Below, piece after piece: positions 53,277 through 63,893 of a DNA stretch of 64,000 bases (positions are counted from its first letter, which is position 1; the number at the start of each line of letters is the position of its first letter). A program made the position numbers and the translations under genes. The notes beneath the pieces are model-generated. The model did not search any database, was not told where the DNA came from, and saw nothing but the letters and a program-made list of their open reading frames with translations. This DNA comes from Didymella arachidicola (taxonomy: Eukaryota > Ascomycota > Dothideomycetes > Pleosporales > Didymellaceae), in assembly GCA_016630955.3 (NCBI GenBank), contig CM049992.1, positions 310,001 through 374,000 of the forward strand. Reading direction: 5' to 3'.

Positions 53277-54832
53277 GCACTCGGTTCATTACACCATGAG
53301 TAGACATTGTGGTCGCCATAAGCCGCATAAAAGGCTCTCTTGTTGCTGTCAGCATATCAAGCCTTGCAGCACCGATCAAGCTATCCCAAGGTTCATGGCC
53401 ACGCGACTGCCTGTTGGCTCGCGCCTAAACCTAAGACAAGCTGTGACCAACCATAATTAACATCCAAGACCTAAGCTCAGTCGATACTGGATCGTATCCG
53501 AACGGCCGTCTGAGCACTCGCATCACACGTCTCAGCACAACTTCGCAATTTGAGCTCATTTTGGCCACTTGCCACCGCAGCGTGTGTAGACAGAGGTCTG
53601 GGACAACGATATGTAGACAGCAAAAGAGCAACCAACCTCAACGCTGGCAGGATCTATGATACCTAATCAACTATGTATCGCCGTTCATGCATGCTGTTCA
53701 AGCTCTCCATAGCCTCCCTGTGATCCTCCTTTCACCCCCACTCAAATTCATCAAACCCGCACACCCCATTGCATCTACCCTATCGGCCCCCCACCCTAGA
53801 ATATCCGCGGGCCAAGTAAACATAGAATCCCGACAGCAACTTGACGTACGATCTCCACGGGTATGGCACCCGCGTTCCTTGCTCCAGGGCTGTGAACCAA
53901 CTCCTTTGGGCAATTCGAAATCGGTGTCGATTGTAGAGCGGATAGCGTACCCACGTTCTTGCATATGAGGCGTTTCTAATCTAGCCGTTTCAGAAGGTCC
54001 GCAGCCTTCGGATGTACCACAGTAAGACACAGTGGACCCGTAATTCGAATTCCCTGTAATGCAGGGCGCGAGTTGAAAGTGAGTGACGGCCATCGTCCTG
54101 GGAATTGAGACAGACTGCTGCGGCAGAACGATGATCCGTGGTCATATTGTGAGCTCCTGCGCAGCGCCGAAAGCAAGGCAACTGCGCGTCTCAATAGCTA
54201 CTACACCTCGACCTTCACGCTCCTCCTCAGATCCTCGGAGTACCTTCTGCGGGTACTGTACCAGCACATCCACATACGGCAACTTTTGTTGAAGCATCGA
54301 TTGCAGAACGGGTACGGCATCCGCGCTCTCTCCCAATTCATCTCCGCGGAGTCGTCAAACCTCCCTCATCTCGCGACCCTCGCGTTGCTCGTCTCGAGCC
54401 TACATGAGCTAAACGCTCAGTCAAACCATGTCGTCTAGCAACGCCGCCCGAGCCCACCGCCAACGCCGCCGCACGCCGAAGCAACCTTGTATTTCTGATT
54501 AACCCGCCGTGCCAGCGCAGCACAAACAGCCCTGAAAGGAAAGAAACCGCAACCGTGAGAAATAGGCGCTCCCGTCTCCGCCGTCCGTACCAATCGAGGG
54601 CTTGCTCGGAGGCGGAACGAGCGGCACGGTTGCTTGCACCGCGGTCTGTTTCGAGCCACCCTCAGCAGCCCGCTCCGCCGTCCACCCTCCCTTCCATCCA
54701 TCCATCCTCGGATCCTCGTCACGCTTGTTATTCTGCAAAGCCCGCTGGGAATCTTCCGAACACCCTGCTGCGAACACTAACGTTCTGGTTCCGATCAGTC
54801 CCTGCAGTGGCCGCGCTGGAAAAGCGGCTGCG

Positions 54833-56860
54833 GCTGAATGCGCGGCTGAGCTGCCTCCAATGGGCGCTCGGTGAGCGCTACAAACGCAGGGAATCCAGGA
54901 CGAGGCATGCCCACAAACGGAAAGTTTCAGGAAATGTGTCTGAAGCAGGCGCAAAACAGCCCTGTACATAGGCTAATGGCCGTTGGGGTGGACTGCTGCC
55001 GACGGCGAAAATGCATGTGTGCTCCGGTGAGGCTGGTTCAGAGTTTGCTGGAGCCCTTTTTATGACTTAGATCGTCCGCATAAAGGAACTTGGATGTTTG
55101 CGTTGGAAGTAGGATCGTAATAGAGCTTTGAATATAGGGCTATGGTGTGAGTTGCTTTTTCTCCCTGGTGCTCAATGCAAGGCTCAGCGCGAGGCTGCAG
55201 CACAACTCAAATCATTTGTGCTAGGCAACTTCTGAGTCAAGACATCGAAAGAAGGTCTCATTAATCCTTGTGAGTGTAGAAAGTCATTGCCAGAGCATAG
55301 GATCGTTGTTAATTTCCGAGCTTGCTTTCCCTGACAAGCTCAACGCAAGGCTCACTGAGAGGCTGTCATGCACCTCAGATCACCCACGATAGGCAAGTCT
55401 TGGGAACAGTATCGAAAACAGGTGTCTTTGAGGCCTGTCTTCGTACCTAAAGAGAGGAATTTATAGCGTCTGTGACATGTCATGATGCCATTCTTGTCAC
55501 TATATGCTGAACGCAGGGCTCAGCTAGCGGGCATGCGAAGGCATTCTTACGACTCGAAACTTCCAGGCTTAGGAAGTATGGCTCAAGTATCGAAAGCAGG
55601 TACGAGTAAGGTCTGCTATGTACCTATTGACCGTTGAGTGTAACTTACGTACCAGGGTGGTTGGCTTAGTCGTGCAGACTCGTGCCTGCCGTCGTCACAA
55701 TTGTATCAACAGCGCTTCGGAGAGGAGTGTATAACACTTCTGTGGACAACGATTCTTCGAATTATTAGGGAAGTGGTCCCTTCTCCGAGTGAGAAGACTG
55801 GTGATGTGTACCGAATGGGCATTCTAATGCTCGCGGGTGTCCAACCCAGCGGTGAAGCCGCACGCAAGGGCGCAGCGGCTACAACTTACCCAAACCTCAC
55901 GCAGAAGGCATTCTGTCAATTACTTCGAAAGAAGGAGTTTCGCATCGAGCGTTTTGGCACGCGACTCGGTTTGATACAGTGCGTCTTGACTCTTGACTCT
56001 TGACTCTTGACTCTTGAGAGACGGGGACGAGGTCCAGTGGCGTCATCCCTGCGGCGAAAATCCCGTGAGTCGAGCATCATCCCTTGCATTCCAACGGTCG
56101 ATAGTCCACAATGCAGGGTAGAAATCGGCCTTCTTTCCACACCGCAATCGAGAGTTGCCGGATACAGGCTACTCGGGGCGGCCAGAATGCTCTTGTGTTG
56201 TTCCGGTGACGCACGTCTGTCAAGTCCATCCTGGTACACCAAGATCATACTGTCGATGTTATGCGCACAATGCAACAGTCGATAATTCTAACTGCAGGGC
56301 TCTTTCGCACCTATGTTTGACACCACTGGGCAAATTATCAAGTTCGAGATCTATACGAACCGTTCGAGACCCAGGCCACGCCAGTACGATTGCAGCCCTG
56401 CGTTCAGCCGCATTGCGAACGCCAGCGAACTCCGGTCGACCTTGCATGATTGGTAACGGTCGATAGCCGTCGCACAGGGGCAAATTCGGCCTGTTTTCTA
56501 TACTTCTGCTCGAACTTTCCTGATACGGGCGGTCTCGAGCACGCTCGGGTTCCCAGGGTGCACAGCTGGATTTACGTTTGACGCAAGGCGCAACCGCAAT
56601 GCCCAGCTAGAGGGGACCTCGGCACTGAAATCACCGCATCCAGCAATGCTTTCAGGAAAGCATCGAAAGTAGGCTTGGAAGAGCCCTGTCAGGGCGGCCC
56701 GGCGTTCTGGTCGTGCCAGTTCATGGGTTCGTAGGATTTGATTGATGTGGGACGTTGCGGAGATGAGGCTGAGTGCAGGGCTGCATGAGAATGTCAAACC
56801 TCCTCGATTGGGCAGGTCTGGGGCAGGCGTGGAACATAGCGAACCGGTGGTTCAGCTTAT
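54833..56860. repeat. Degenerate repeat family, period about 168 bp
   Basis: A box with consensus GCTSAACGCARGGCTCAG recurs at 54833, 55170, 55338, 55506, about 55857, 56290, 56577 and 56768. A second box (consensus GTATCGAAARCAGGT) follows at a roughly fixed distance, for example at 55242, 55410 and 55588, and near 56660. The best three units start exactly 168 bp apart and the first two are 337 bp apart (two periods). Between the boxes a weaker AGGCAAGTCTTGGG element is shared. Units have diverged strongly, so the array is old. Its nature (satellite, dead element, decayed repeat-protein gene or regulatory array) is unknown. Confidence 0.6.
55984..56016. repeat. 7-bp microsatellite (CTTGACT), about 4.7 copies
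   Basis: Four perfect CTTGACT units from 55984 to 56011 followed by a partial CTTGA. It lies within the degenerate repeat field and outside any recognised gene. Confidence 0.95.
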
Positions 56861-57281
56861 CTCTGGAAAGGGCAGTGTCAAGCGAGCTTGGCGCATGCGC
56901 AAATGGTCAGGGCCACAGCACTGAATTGTGAGTGGATCCACGTATAGAAGATTTAACAGTGCATTGAAGCAATTGTGTACGATACTAATAACATTCAATA
57001 TCCAAAGCGATACGTATCATCGACACAGAGCCCCCATCGCCGCTCCACATGTGGGGTATCAAGACGAAAACAAGGTGAAAAGAACGACTACCTCCAGCTT
57101 CCTGTATGCTCAATCACTTTCTCCACACTTCGATTCGACCCAAATACCAATCTCCCTTTTGTGCTGCCCTCCTTGCCGCAGCCGAGACACGCACCTTCCT
57201 CTGTAGCATGTCGAGCTGCAGTGTGTCGAACTCGCTTACTGACGGCAATTCGTTCCAGCTTAGTAGAAGGATGCGGCTCTT

Positions 57282-59945
57282 CTAAGACGCATTCTGCTGC
57301 TGACCCTGATGCGATTGATCGCTCTTACGTTGTAGATGATCAGTCAGTGTCTGCATGTCATGTCTGGCCTCAGGCACTTCGTCGAAAATGGCCCTGAGAC
57401 TCGACATTTGCTTCTGTGCCACGGCCTCATTTGCACTAAAGCTATTTAGCATCTGGATCACAACAGGAGAATCGATGTACGGGCCGAGGATCTCCAGTGC
57501 CTTGGGAATGCGGTGGTGGGCCGGAACATTGGCAGGGGGCTGGACCAGTACAGGGGCCATAGGAGGTGCAGCGTAGGGGTTACCATACGGGGCGGGCGGG
57601 AAATTGTTGCCCATTGGCGAGTACTGCGGTGCATGCGGGTTTATGGGGACCGGCGACGGGCTTGGACCATTGGGCGGGGCATTCTGCGGTGCAATCATCG
57701 GTGGTGCAGGCTGAGCGATCTGACTTTGCGCATCTTGCGCCGGGTAGCGCTCGAAGTGCTCCGTGGGAGGGAATTGTGGCTTGGCCTCAGGCAGCTTAGC
57801 GATCAGAGTGAGCAGCAACATGTGCTCCTTCCGTGGGGTCTCGATGGTGCAGTGCTCCAGCATGTCGATAAACGGAGACAGGTTGCTGCCACCAGCTTCT
57901 ACAGGGATGAGGTAAAGATCGCGCAAAACCTCGCTGGTTGGGTCAACCGGGACCACACCCCAGCGTTGCCTGGAGTGGAAGTACTCGTATAAATGATCGA
58001 ATACCCCTCGACCTTCTGAGGTAACGGGACTGATGGCCAGGACGGCAACCTCATGGCTTTCGGACCTAGCTATGCCGCGGATATAGTCGTTGCCTTTAGC
58101 GTGATCTATACGGCCTTGGATAGAGACTTGCTTTGTGAGCAATTTCTCCCACGCCACGACTTGGCCGAAATCACCGCCTGCAACAAAACGGGCAACGGCA
58201 TCGAACGGCTCCATGGATTGCATGCTGATAGAGCCTTGCCAGCAGACAGTGGGGTCGCTTGAGTACCCCGACATTTCTACGTCGTTGTCTTCATCTTTGA
58301 GCAGGCGGTCGACATCCGCATCATCGACAGATTGCTGAGGTTTCTCCTGGATCGAGCTCTGTCTGCGAGGTACGAAAGCATGCTGGTTGTTCTGCGGCGA
58401 TCGAACCTTGTCGAAAACGGAATTGATGTCGAAGTTCGTTGATGGGCGACGCGTGCCGTCGGTGTCGATTGTCATGGGATGAGCGGCATCGACTGGGGTT
58501 TGCGAAGGGCGGTCGCGTCCAGGAGAGTTGGGCCGCACACCCTGCTCCTCTTCCTCGGTCTCGCGCTCCCTCAATTGCGGTGCGCGGAACTCTGTGTTGT
58601 CGTTGTCGTTTTCGTCGTCCACAACCTCATCTCCCTTGTGTGTCTTGCGCATGCGCGGTGCTGTTTCTTCGGTCAAAATGAGCTGCTTCTCGGCAGCTTC
58701 TCTCATCGCTGCGTATTCCCTCTGCTTCTCTTCGCTCGCCATCTCCTCGGTGGCCATAGTGGCCAGCTCATCAGCCTTTAGGCTGCCAGACAAGAGGCGG
58801 TCGATCAGGAAGGTGTTCTTCCTGATGTTGAACAAGATGGTGCGCAGGCGCTCGGCAAACGGAGAATTGGGGCCAGCTGGCGCGCCATGGTGCTCGACGG
58901 CAGCCTGGCATATCTGAAGGACGAAACGTGTAGAGAGAGACTTGGCAGTCTGTCCGTCAGGAATGCGGAAGCCTCTGCAGTCAGAAGCCTCCGTGATGAG
59001 CGGTGCCATGTCCCCTTGAAGCTTCTCCGCGATGCCGCGCTGGTTGTCGGGAAGAGAGGCGATGTCTGTGGCCTTGGCGGGGGTCTTCTCCTGGTGCTGG
59101 CTAGACTTGCGCCTCTTCGTCTTCTTGGTGTCTTTCTCGGCAATCGACTCGTGGCGGCGCTTTTCGCCTATTGGGGACTGCGGCTGGCTCTTGGGCGCTT
59201 CTTCGGTCTGTGTATTGTCAGCAGCAGCTTGGTGGGTTGGAGGACTGCGTCTGGCACGTACCTTGGTCGTCGCACCGTTTGGGTTCTCCTTGGCTGTTGG
59301 CGCAGGTGTGGGAGTCGCCTCAACCGATGGCTTAGGCTCAGACTGCTTTGGAGCGCTGCTGGGTTGGGGTGTCTGGGACTCGCCCTTGACGTCGCTGGCA
59401 CGGCCCTTAGTCTTGGAGCCCTTCTTGCGCGCCCACGGCTTCTCGCCACGCGCTATGGCGAGCAGCAGCTCTTTGTGGTCTTCAGGCTTGCACTGCTCGC
59501 AGTAGTACGGCTTCTCGCCCCACTCGGCACTGGAAGGCAGACCAAGACAGATGTTGTGTTGCCAGGCATCGCACTTGTCGCAGCAGATCATGTCGCGTCC
59601 GCCGATCTCGCGTTGGACGCCGCAGACACAGCGATAGATGGTCTCCTCGTCTTCTTCACCGCCGTCCTCGGGCTCGACCGACTGCGAGGGCGTCTCGACT
59701 GGCGTGGCCGCCTTCTTGCTGCCCTTGCCAGCCTTGCCTTTGGGCTTCGCGTTGGCCGGCTCGTCCAGGTCTCTGCTCCTGTGGTGGCCCTTGTTGGCGC
59801 GCCCAGAGCGGCGTGTCTCGTCTGCAGGCAGTGCGTCAGTTCCAATGTCCTCCATGGGCGCCGCTGCAGGCGTGGCAAGGTGGTGAGGGGTGCGCAGCCG
59901 CCGTGGCGTGCTGTTGCGTGCTGCTGGGTATTGCTTACCGGCCAT
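57282..59945 (-). CDS. BYE1: Transcription elongation factor Bye1 (PHD, TFIIS central domain, SPOC)
   Basis: A single frame of 887 aa from the ATG at 59945. An N-terminal PHD finger (about 104-154) reads YRCVCGVQREIGGRDMICC, then DKCDAWQHNICLG and YYCEQCKP. After a Lys/Ser/Pro-rich linker, a TFIIS-like central domain (about 300-430) contains FAERLRTILFNIRKN and LIDRLLSGSLKADELATM. A SPOC domain (about 570-730) begins VCWQGSISMQSMEPF and includes YFHSRQRWGVV and LYLIPVEAG. The C terminus is Pro/Asn/Met-rich. In the family Bye1 binds RNA polymerase II through the TFIIS-like domain and H3K4me3 through the PHD finger. The codons right after the ATG contain GGTAAGC, a possible donor, and M31 (MEDIG) is an alternative start, so the first 30 residues are less certain. 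It is divergent from the gene at 60624. Confidence 0.93.
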   Translation of the reverse strand: MAGKQYPAARNSTPRRLRTPHHLATPAAAPMEDIGTDALPADETRRSGRANKGHHRSRDLDEPANAKPKGKAGKGSKKAATPVETPSQSVEPEDGGEEDEETIYRCVCGVQREIGGRDMICCDKCDAWQHNICLGLPSSAEWGEKPYYCEQCKPEDHKELLLAIARGEKPWARKKGSKTKGRASDVKGESQTPQPSSAPKQSEPKPSVEATPTPAPTAKENPNGATTKVRARRSPPTHQAAADNTQTEEAPKSQPQSPIGEKRRHESIAEKDTKKTKRRKSSQHQEKTPAKATDIASLPDNQRGIAEKLQGDMAPLITEASDCRGFRIPDGQTAKSLSTRFVLQICQAAVEHHGAPAGPNSPFAERLRTILFNIRKNTFLIDRLLSGSLKADELATMATEEMASEEKQREYAAMREAAEKQLILTEETAPRMRKTHKGDEVVDDENDNDNTEFRAPQLRERETEEEEQGVRPNSPGRDRPSQTPVDAAHPMTIDTDGTRRPSTNFDINSVFDKVRSPQNNQHAFVPRRQSSIQEKPQQSVDDADVDRLLKDEDNDVEMSGYSSDPTVCWQGSISMQSMEPFDAVARFVAGGDFGQVVAWEKLLTKQVSIQGRIDHAKGNDYIRGIARSESHEVAVLAISPVTSEGRGVFDHLYEYFHSRQRWGVVPVDPTSEVLRDLYLIPVEAGGSNLSPFIDMLEHCTIETPRKEHMLLLTLIAKLPEAKPQFPPTEHFERYPAQDAQSQIAQPAPPMIAPQNAPPNGPSPSPVPINPHAPQYSPMGNNFPPAPYGNPYAAPPMAPVLVQPPANVPAHHRIPKALEILGPYIDSPVVIQMLNSFSANEAVAQKQMSSLRAIFDEVPEARHDMQTLTDHLQRKSDQSHQGQQQNAS

Positions 59946-60623
59946 GTTGTTGTCTGCGCGGGTGATATGGGCTTGACACAGACGCGCGATGGGTGCAGTG
60001 GCTTAAAGAATGGGCTCAGGCAGGGTCACGATCTCTCTACGGAGGGCTCCAGGCCGTTGCGCAAGCAGCTGCGCAGACAAATGTGGGCTCTGATAAGCTT
60101 CTAGCTAGGGGCACAGGCGCAGATACGCGCTCTTGCCGTTTCTCAAGAGCGAAGGGCGCGACTGGAAATGCGCCTGCTGTTTTCCAGGCCGTGCCTTCCG
60201 TGGCAGATCTCCACCACGCTTGAAGCTGCCGTCACGCGATGTGAAGACGCGTCGCGCACGATTAGTTGGCGCGAAAAGTATATCAGTAGATGCGCGATGC
60301 AGTGAGCGCAGGGCTGAGGGACAATGGGGTGTGGTGGCGGGGGAAGCGTAGGTCGCGGCTGTCGTGTGTGAGTGGAGAGCGTGAGGAGATGCTGAGCTTT
60401 GACTCCGAACGTTACGTTAGCCGGACCTTGCACCGGTCACCGGCGTCATCCTATTAGACAGTTTAGGTCCCTGTCGATGCTTCGGCGAATTATCCAGAGC
60501 TTCGAGAGAGCCTCGAGAGAGCCAGCACCAGCAACAAATCACAGACGGAATCAACACGACCCATAGCGCGAGGGCACCGCGATTACCAATCTCCCCAAAT
60601 CTGGTAGTGCTGCAGCCCGACCA
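59946..60623. promoter_or_regulatory. Divergent intergenic region, BYE1 / CCDC16-like gene
   Basis: About 680 bp between two divergent start codons. It must contain both promoters. No TATA box or repeat stands out. Confidence 0.5.
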
Positions 60624-61331
60624 ATGGCGGACGCACGAACATTGCTGCGACAGCAAAGAGCTGCGCGCGAACAGACGAAGAAGGTCCTAAAGCAGTCGGC
60701 GGCTCCCGCAGCGGCGTCTGCTTCTAAGAAGAGGAAGGCAACAGACGATGGCACAGAAGACAAGAAGAGGACGCGCACGGAAGAGACAGCCGGTGTACCA
60801 GCAGGCTTCTTCGACGCTGGCGCAGAGCAGGACGATACACAAGTAACGGAAGACATCGAGACAGCTCCAGAGCCGCCGCGAACAGACACTCAGAAGCCTG
60901 CTCCTATTTCCTTCGATCCTAATGCCGAAGCTGAGCTCGATGCCTTCCTGAGCGAGATGAACAAAGAACTGGAGCCCCAACCGAAGTACAACTACGCATC
61001 GGGTGCAGTGATAGAGTCTGCGCCAATGACTGCTGCTGAACTCGCTGCGCAAGCCAGGGAAGAGCAGAGCGCACAACGAGCAAGAAAGGATGAGGACATG
61101 GAGGCCGAAAAGGAGGAGGCAGCCAGAGCGTTGGAAGACGAGTTCGAGGAGATGGAAGGGCTGGATGAGAGATTCAAGAGGCTGCGAGAACAGAGAGAGG
61201 CTCTGCGAACTCAATCTGCTCAGCTGCCAGCACAGGTAGAAGCTGCACCGACGCAAACACAAGCAAATGACGACGAGAGCGAATCTGAAGATGACGAAGA
61301 TTGGGATGACTGGCGGTTTCGTCCCGCATGA
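60624..61331 (+). CDS. ZNF830/CCDC16-like coiled-coil protein, zinc finger absent
   Basis: A single exon of 235 aa. It begins MADARTLLRQQRAAR, like the fungal and animal ZNF830 (CCDC16) proteins linked to the spliceosome, and shares their central PAGFFD, FDPNAEAELDAF and ISAAPLTAAE-like (here ESAPMTAAELAAQ) blocks and the C-terminal coil ALEDEFEEMEGLDERFKRLREQREALR (split as ALEDEFEEMEGL / DERFKRLREQREALR). In the family a C2H2 finger normally follows the first 15 residues; here the sequence passes straight to EQTKKVLKQSAAP and no Cys or His pair is present. The C terminus is acidic and ends EDWDDWRFRPA. Nuclear location is suggested by KKRKA and KKRTR. No intron is needed. Confidence 0.75.
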   Translation: MADARTLLRQQRAAREQTKKVLKQSAAPAAASASKKRKATDDGTEDKKRTRTEETAGVPAGFFDAGAEQDDTQVTEDIETAPEPPRTDTQKPAPISFDPNAEAELDAFLSEMNKELEPQPKYNYASGAVIESAPMTAAELAAQAREEQSAQRARKDEDMEAEKEEAARALEDEFEEMEGLDERFKRLREQREALRTQSAQLPAQVEAAPTQTQANDDESESEDDEDWDDWRFRPA

Positions 61332-61831
61332 GCTGCTTGTATATGGAGCCATGATCTGTCTCTGAGGTTGCGTTGTACATCAGACTTTTAGACTATGATA
61401 CCCGTGGTGGCATGGAGGTTGCCATATCTCTGAACAAACGTTACGTAGATCACCGGCACATCAGGGCGCCCCCTGCACCTAATACGAGGCACGATTCTGC
61501 CTAAGACACTACTTTTCATGCCTCAAATACATTTGACGAGTGATCCTGCACTGTTGCACGAGCAAGATCCTCGAAACAAAGGCCAAACACAGCCAATGAA
61601 CGTGCAATGTCGCCGAAGAACCGTGCCAAGCTGCGAAACCATTGACGTTCGGGCGCCAGGCAGCTCAGGGTTGCTAAGTCCGCCGTAGCATCCCTCTCAC
61701 CACCTGTCCCTTTACAAATACGCAATCGAGCGCAGACGAAGAAGCTGCTCTCTGGAATCGACTAGTGGAATCGTGCATATCGAAGACCCAGACCGCCAGA
61801 CACGCACACGACCTCAACCCCACACCTCACA
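61332..61831. other. Intergenic region upstream of the ArfGAP gene
   Basis: About 500 bp holding the 3' UTR of the upstream gene and the promoter and leader of the ArfGAP. No gene or RNA feature is seen. Confidence 0.55.
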
Positions 61832-63539
61832 ATGTCGCGGCGGCCCAATCCTGCCGCTGACCGCGCTGAGCAGAATCGCGCAACGCTCAAGAACCTGGTG
61901 AAGCTCGAGGGCAACAAGACATGTTCTGACTGCAAAAGGAACAAGCGTAAGTCAGCACCATTCCGTGCGAGCCTAACACGCATACTGACAGCAGAGCAGA
62001 CCCTCGATGGGCCAGCTGGAACCTCGGCGTCTTCATATGCATTCGATGCTCGGGAATCCACCGTGGCATGGGCACGCACATCTCAAAGGTCAAATCGGTT
62101 GATCTCGACACATGGACAGACGAGCAACTGCAGAGCGTGCTGAAGTGGGGTAACGCCAGGGCGAACAAGTACTGGGAGGCAAAGCTGGCGCCAGGACATG
62201 TGCCTTCCGAGGCAAAGATCGAGAACTTCATTCGCACCAAGTATGAGTCCAAGCGCTGGGTCATGGACGGCGGCATCCCGGATCCTGCAACACTGGGCGA
62301 GGACGATGACGACGTGGTGCGTACACAGTGGCGGCAGCGAGGGCAACAGCTAACAACTACCTGCAGCCATTGTCGCAAGTGCAACAGAAGATCCAAGTCG
62401 AACGATCAGCCTCGCAACGTCTGGCTGGAAACGCTACCCCCTCGAGGCCGCCCCCTCCACCACAAGCCAAACCTGCGCCGGTAATCGACCTCTTCGGCGA
62501 CGCAACGCCTGTCCCTACTCGATCGAGCACTGGCCCGCCAGCTGCGACAAGAGCACCGCCGCCTAAGGCCGAAACCGCTCCTCCAAAACAAACAAAGGCG
62601 GGCGACTCGCTCTTGGGCTTGGACTTCCTGGGAGGCAGTTCTGCGCCACCAGCCCGGCCCTCTAGCACAGGACCAGCTGGCGCCTCTGCTGCACCGTCAA
62701 GACCTGATCTCAAGCAGTCAATCCTGTCACTATATGCTTCTACGCCCAAACCAGCAGCAGCGCCACAGCCTCAGCAACATGCACGACAAGAGTCTTTCGG
62801 CGGCCTTGCATCGCCTCAATCACAGACCTCCCCCACACAGTCAGCCTTCGGCGGCATGAACGACGCCTTCAGCAGCCTCTCCTTCAACGCTGCGCCCGCG
62901 CCCGCACCCAAGTCCTCGCCCTTCTCAGGCCTCGATGCCTTCTCCAGCACGAAGTCGCCCGCTTCGACATCCTCCTCTAACATGTTCGGCGGCGGCGGCA
63001 ACTTCTTCGACTCTAAGCCGAAATCTCCTCCAGTCCAGAACCGCACAACAAGCCCCTCGGCCGGCCTGAGCAACTTCTCCGCATTCAACACCCCCGCGCC
63101 CTCGAAGCCATCAGTAGCCTCGTCCGGCATGGGCGACCTTCTCGATCTCTCGATGCCCTCTGCGCCTGCGCCCGCGCCCGCACCGCCGCAAATGTTCTCG
63201 CCCGTTGCATCGCCGCCGCCTGCGTCCTCGGCGTTCAATTTGTCCCAGCCTTCCGCGCCTACGAAGTCTGGCCAGCCCGCTGTGAACTATGGAAACATGG
63301 ATGCGTGGGGGAGCAACGATGCGTGGTCTTCTAGCACGCCTGCAGCACCAAGCGCTCCCGCGGCGACGACTTCGCATGTGCCAGCGAAGAGCCCTGGGTG
63401 GGGAGGCGACGATGACTTCGGTGGCTGGAGTAGCGCTGCGCCTGCGACTACAACGACGCCGCGTACTACGACAAACACGAACAAGCCTGGTGGAGGGTTT
63501 GGAGGCAACGATGACCTGTTCTCGAACGTTTGGGAGTAA
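61832..63539 (+). CDS. ArfGAP domain protein (AGE2/SMAP-like)
   Basis: Three exons, 61832-61946, 62000-62316 and 62367-63539 (introns of 53 and 50 bp), encode 534 aa. The ArfGAP zinc finger is N-terminal: CSDCKRNKHPRWASWNLG, then CIRCSGIHRGMGTHISKVKS, with ligands C31, C34, C52 and C55 and the arginine finger at R60. The first intron splits the codon of His39 in the finger. The domain continues with VDLDTWTDEQLQSVLKWGN and FIRTKYESKRWV to about residue 135. The remaining 390 residues are Ser/Ala/Pro/Phe-rich and disordered, with repeated short DLF, NFFDS and DDLF-type motifs that in such proteins bind clathrin adaptor appendages. In the family it stimulates GTP hydrolysis on Arf1 at the trans-Golgi or endosomes. 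Confidence 0.92.
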
Positions 63540-63893
63540 ACCTGTCATGGGACTGTTGAACCAGGCTGGTGTGCATTTTGGAGTAGTTGCATATATCACG
63601 ACTGAGCTGCACGAAGGATGAGGGCAGCTGTACATGTACAGAACTACAATGACAACAATGCCAATATGAACCGCAGTGATAACTCGCTAATGACCTGCAA
63701 CGCCTATAACTATATGCCCCACGCGAAAACTACCGCGCCGAGCAGATGCTGGAACAATCCTTTGCAGCCATTTATTCAGAAATCGCCTCATCCCATCGAT
63801 TGTGACCGACCATCACCCAGTATGAAAGGCCGGCGCGTGTGACGACTGCCTTTTCACCCAGCAGCCGTTGCCAGTGTCTTTCCCACTTCTCCA
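63540..63893. other. 3' region downstream of the ArfGAP gene
   Basis: About 350 bp, expected 3' UTR and spacer. Includes an A/T-richer stretch. No gene is recognised. Confidence 0.5.

Larger units (their letters stand above)
53277..57281. other. 4-kb gene-free region with a degenerate repeat field
   Basis: No frame longer than about 155 codons, no domain and no splice-joined gene are recognisable between the transcription factor and BYE1. The right half contains the degenerate repeat family listed at 54833-56860 and a 7-bp microsatellite. No tRNA or 5S rRNA signature was found by eye. Confidence 0.6.

Noticed and set aside
54431..54505. 24-codon frame MSSSNAARAHRQRRRTPKQP and following as a first exon
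   Set aside because: No downstream exon with matching phase or recognisable protein could be found.
58887..60104. 405-codon plus-strand frame antisense to BYE1
   Set aside because: It mirrors the Lys/Pro/Ser-rich linker and PHD region of BYE1; Leu/Arg-rich composition is typical of an antisense shadow.
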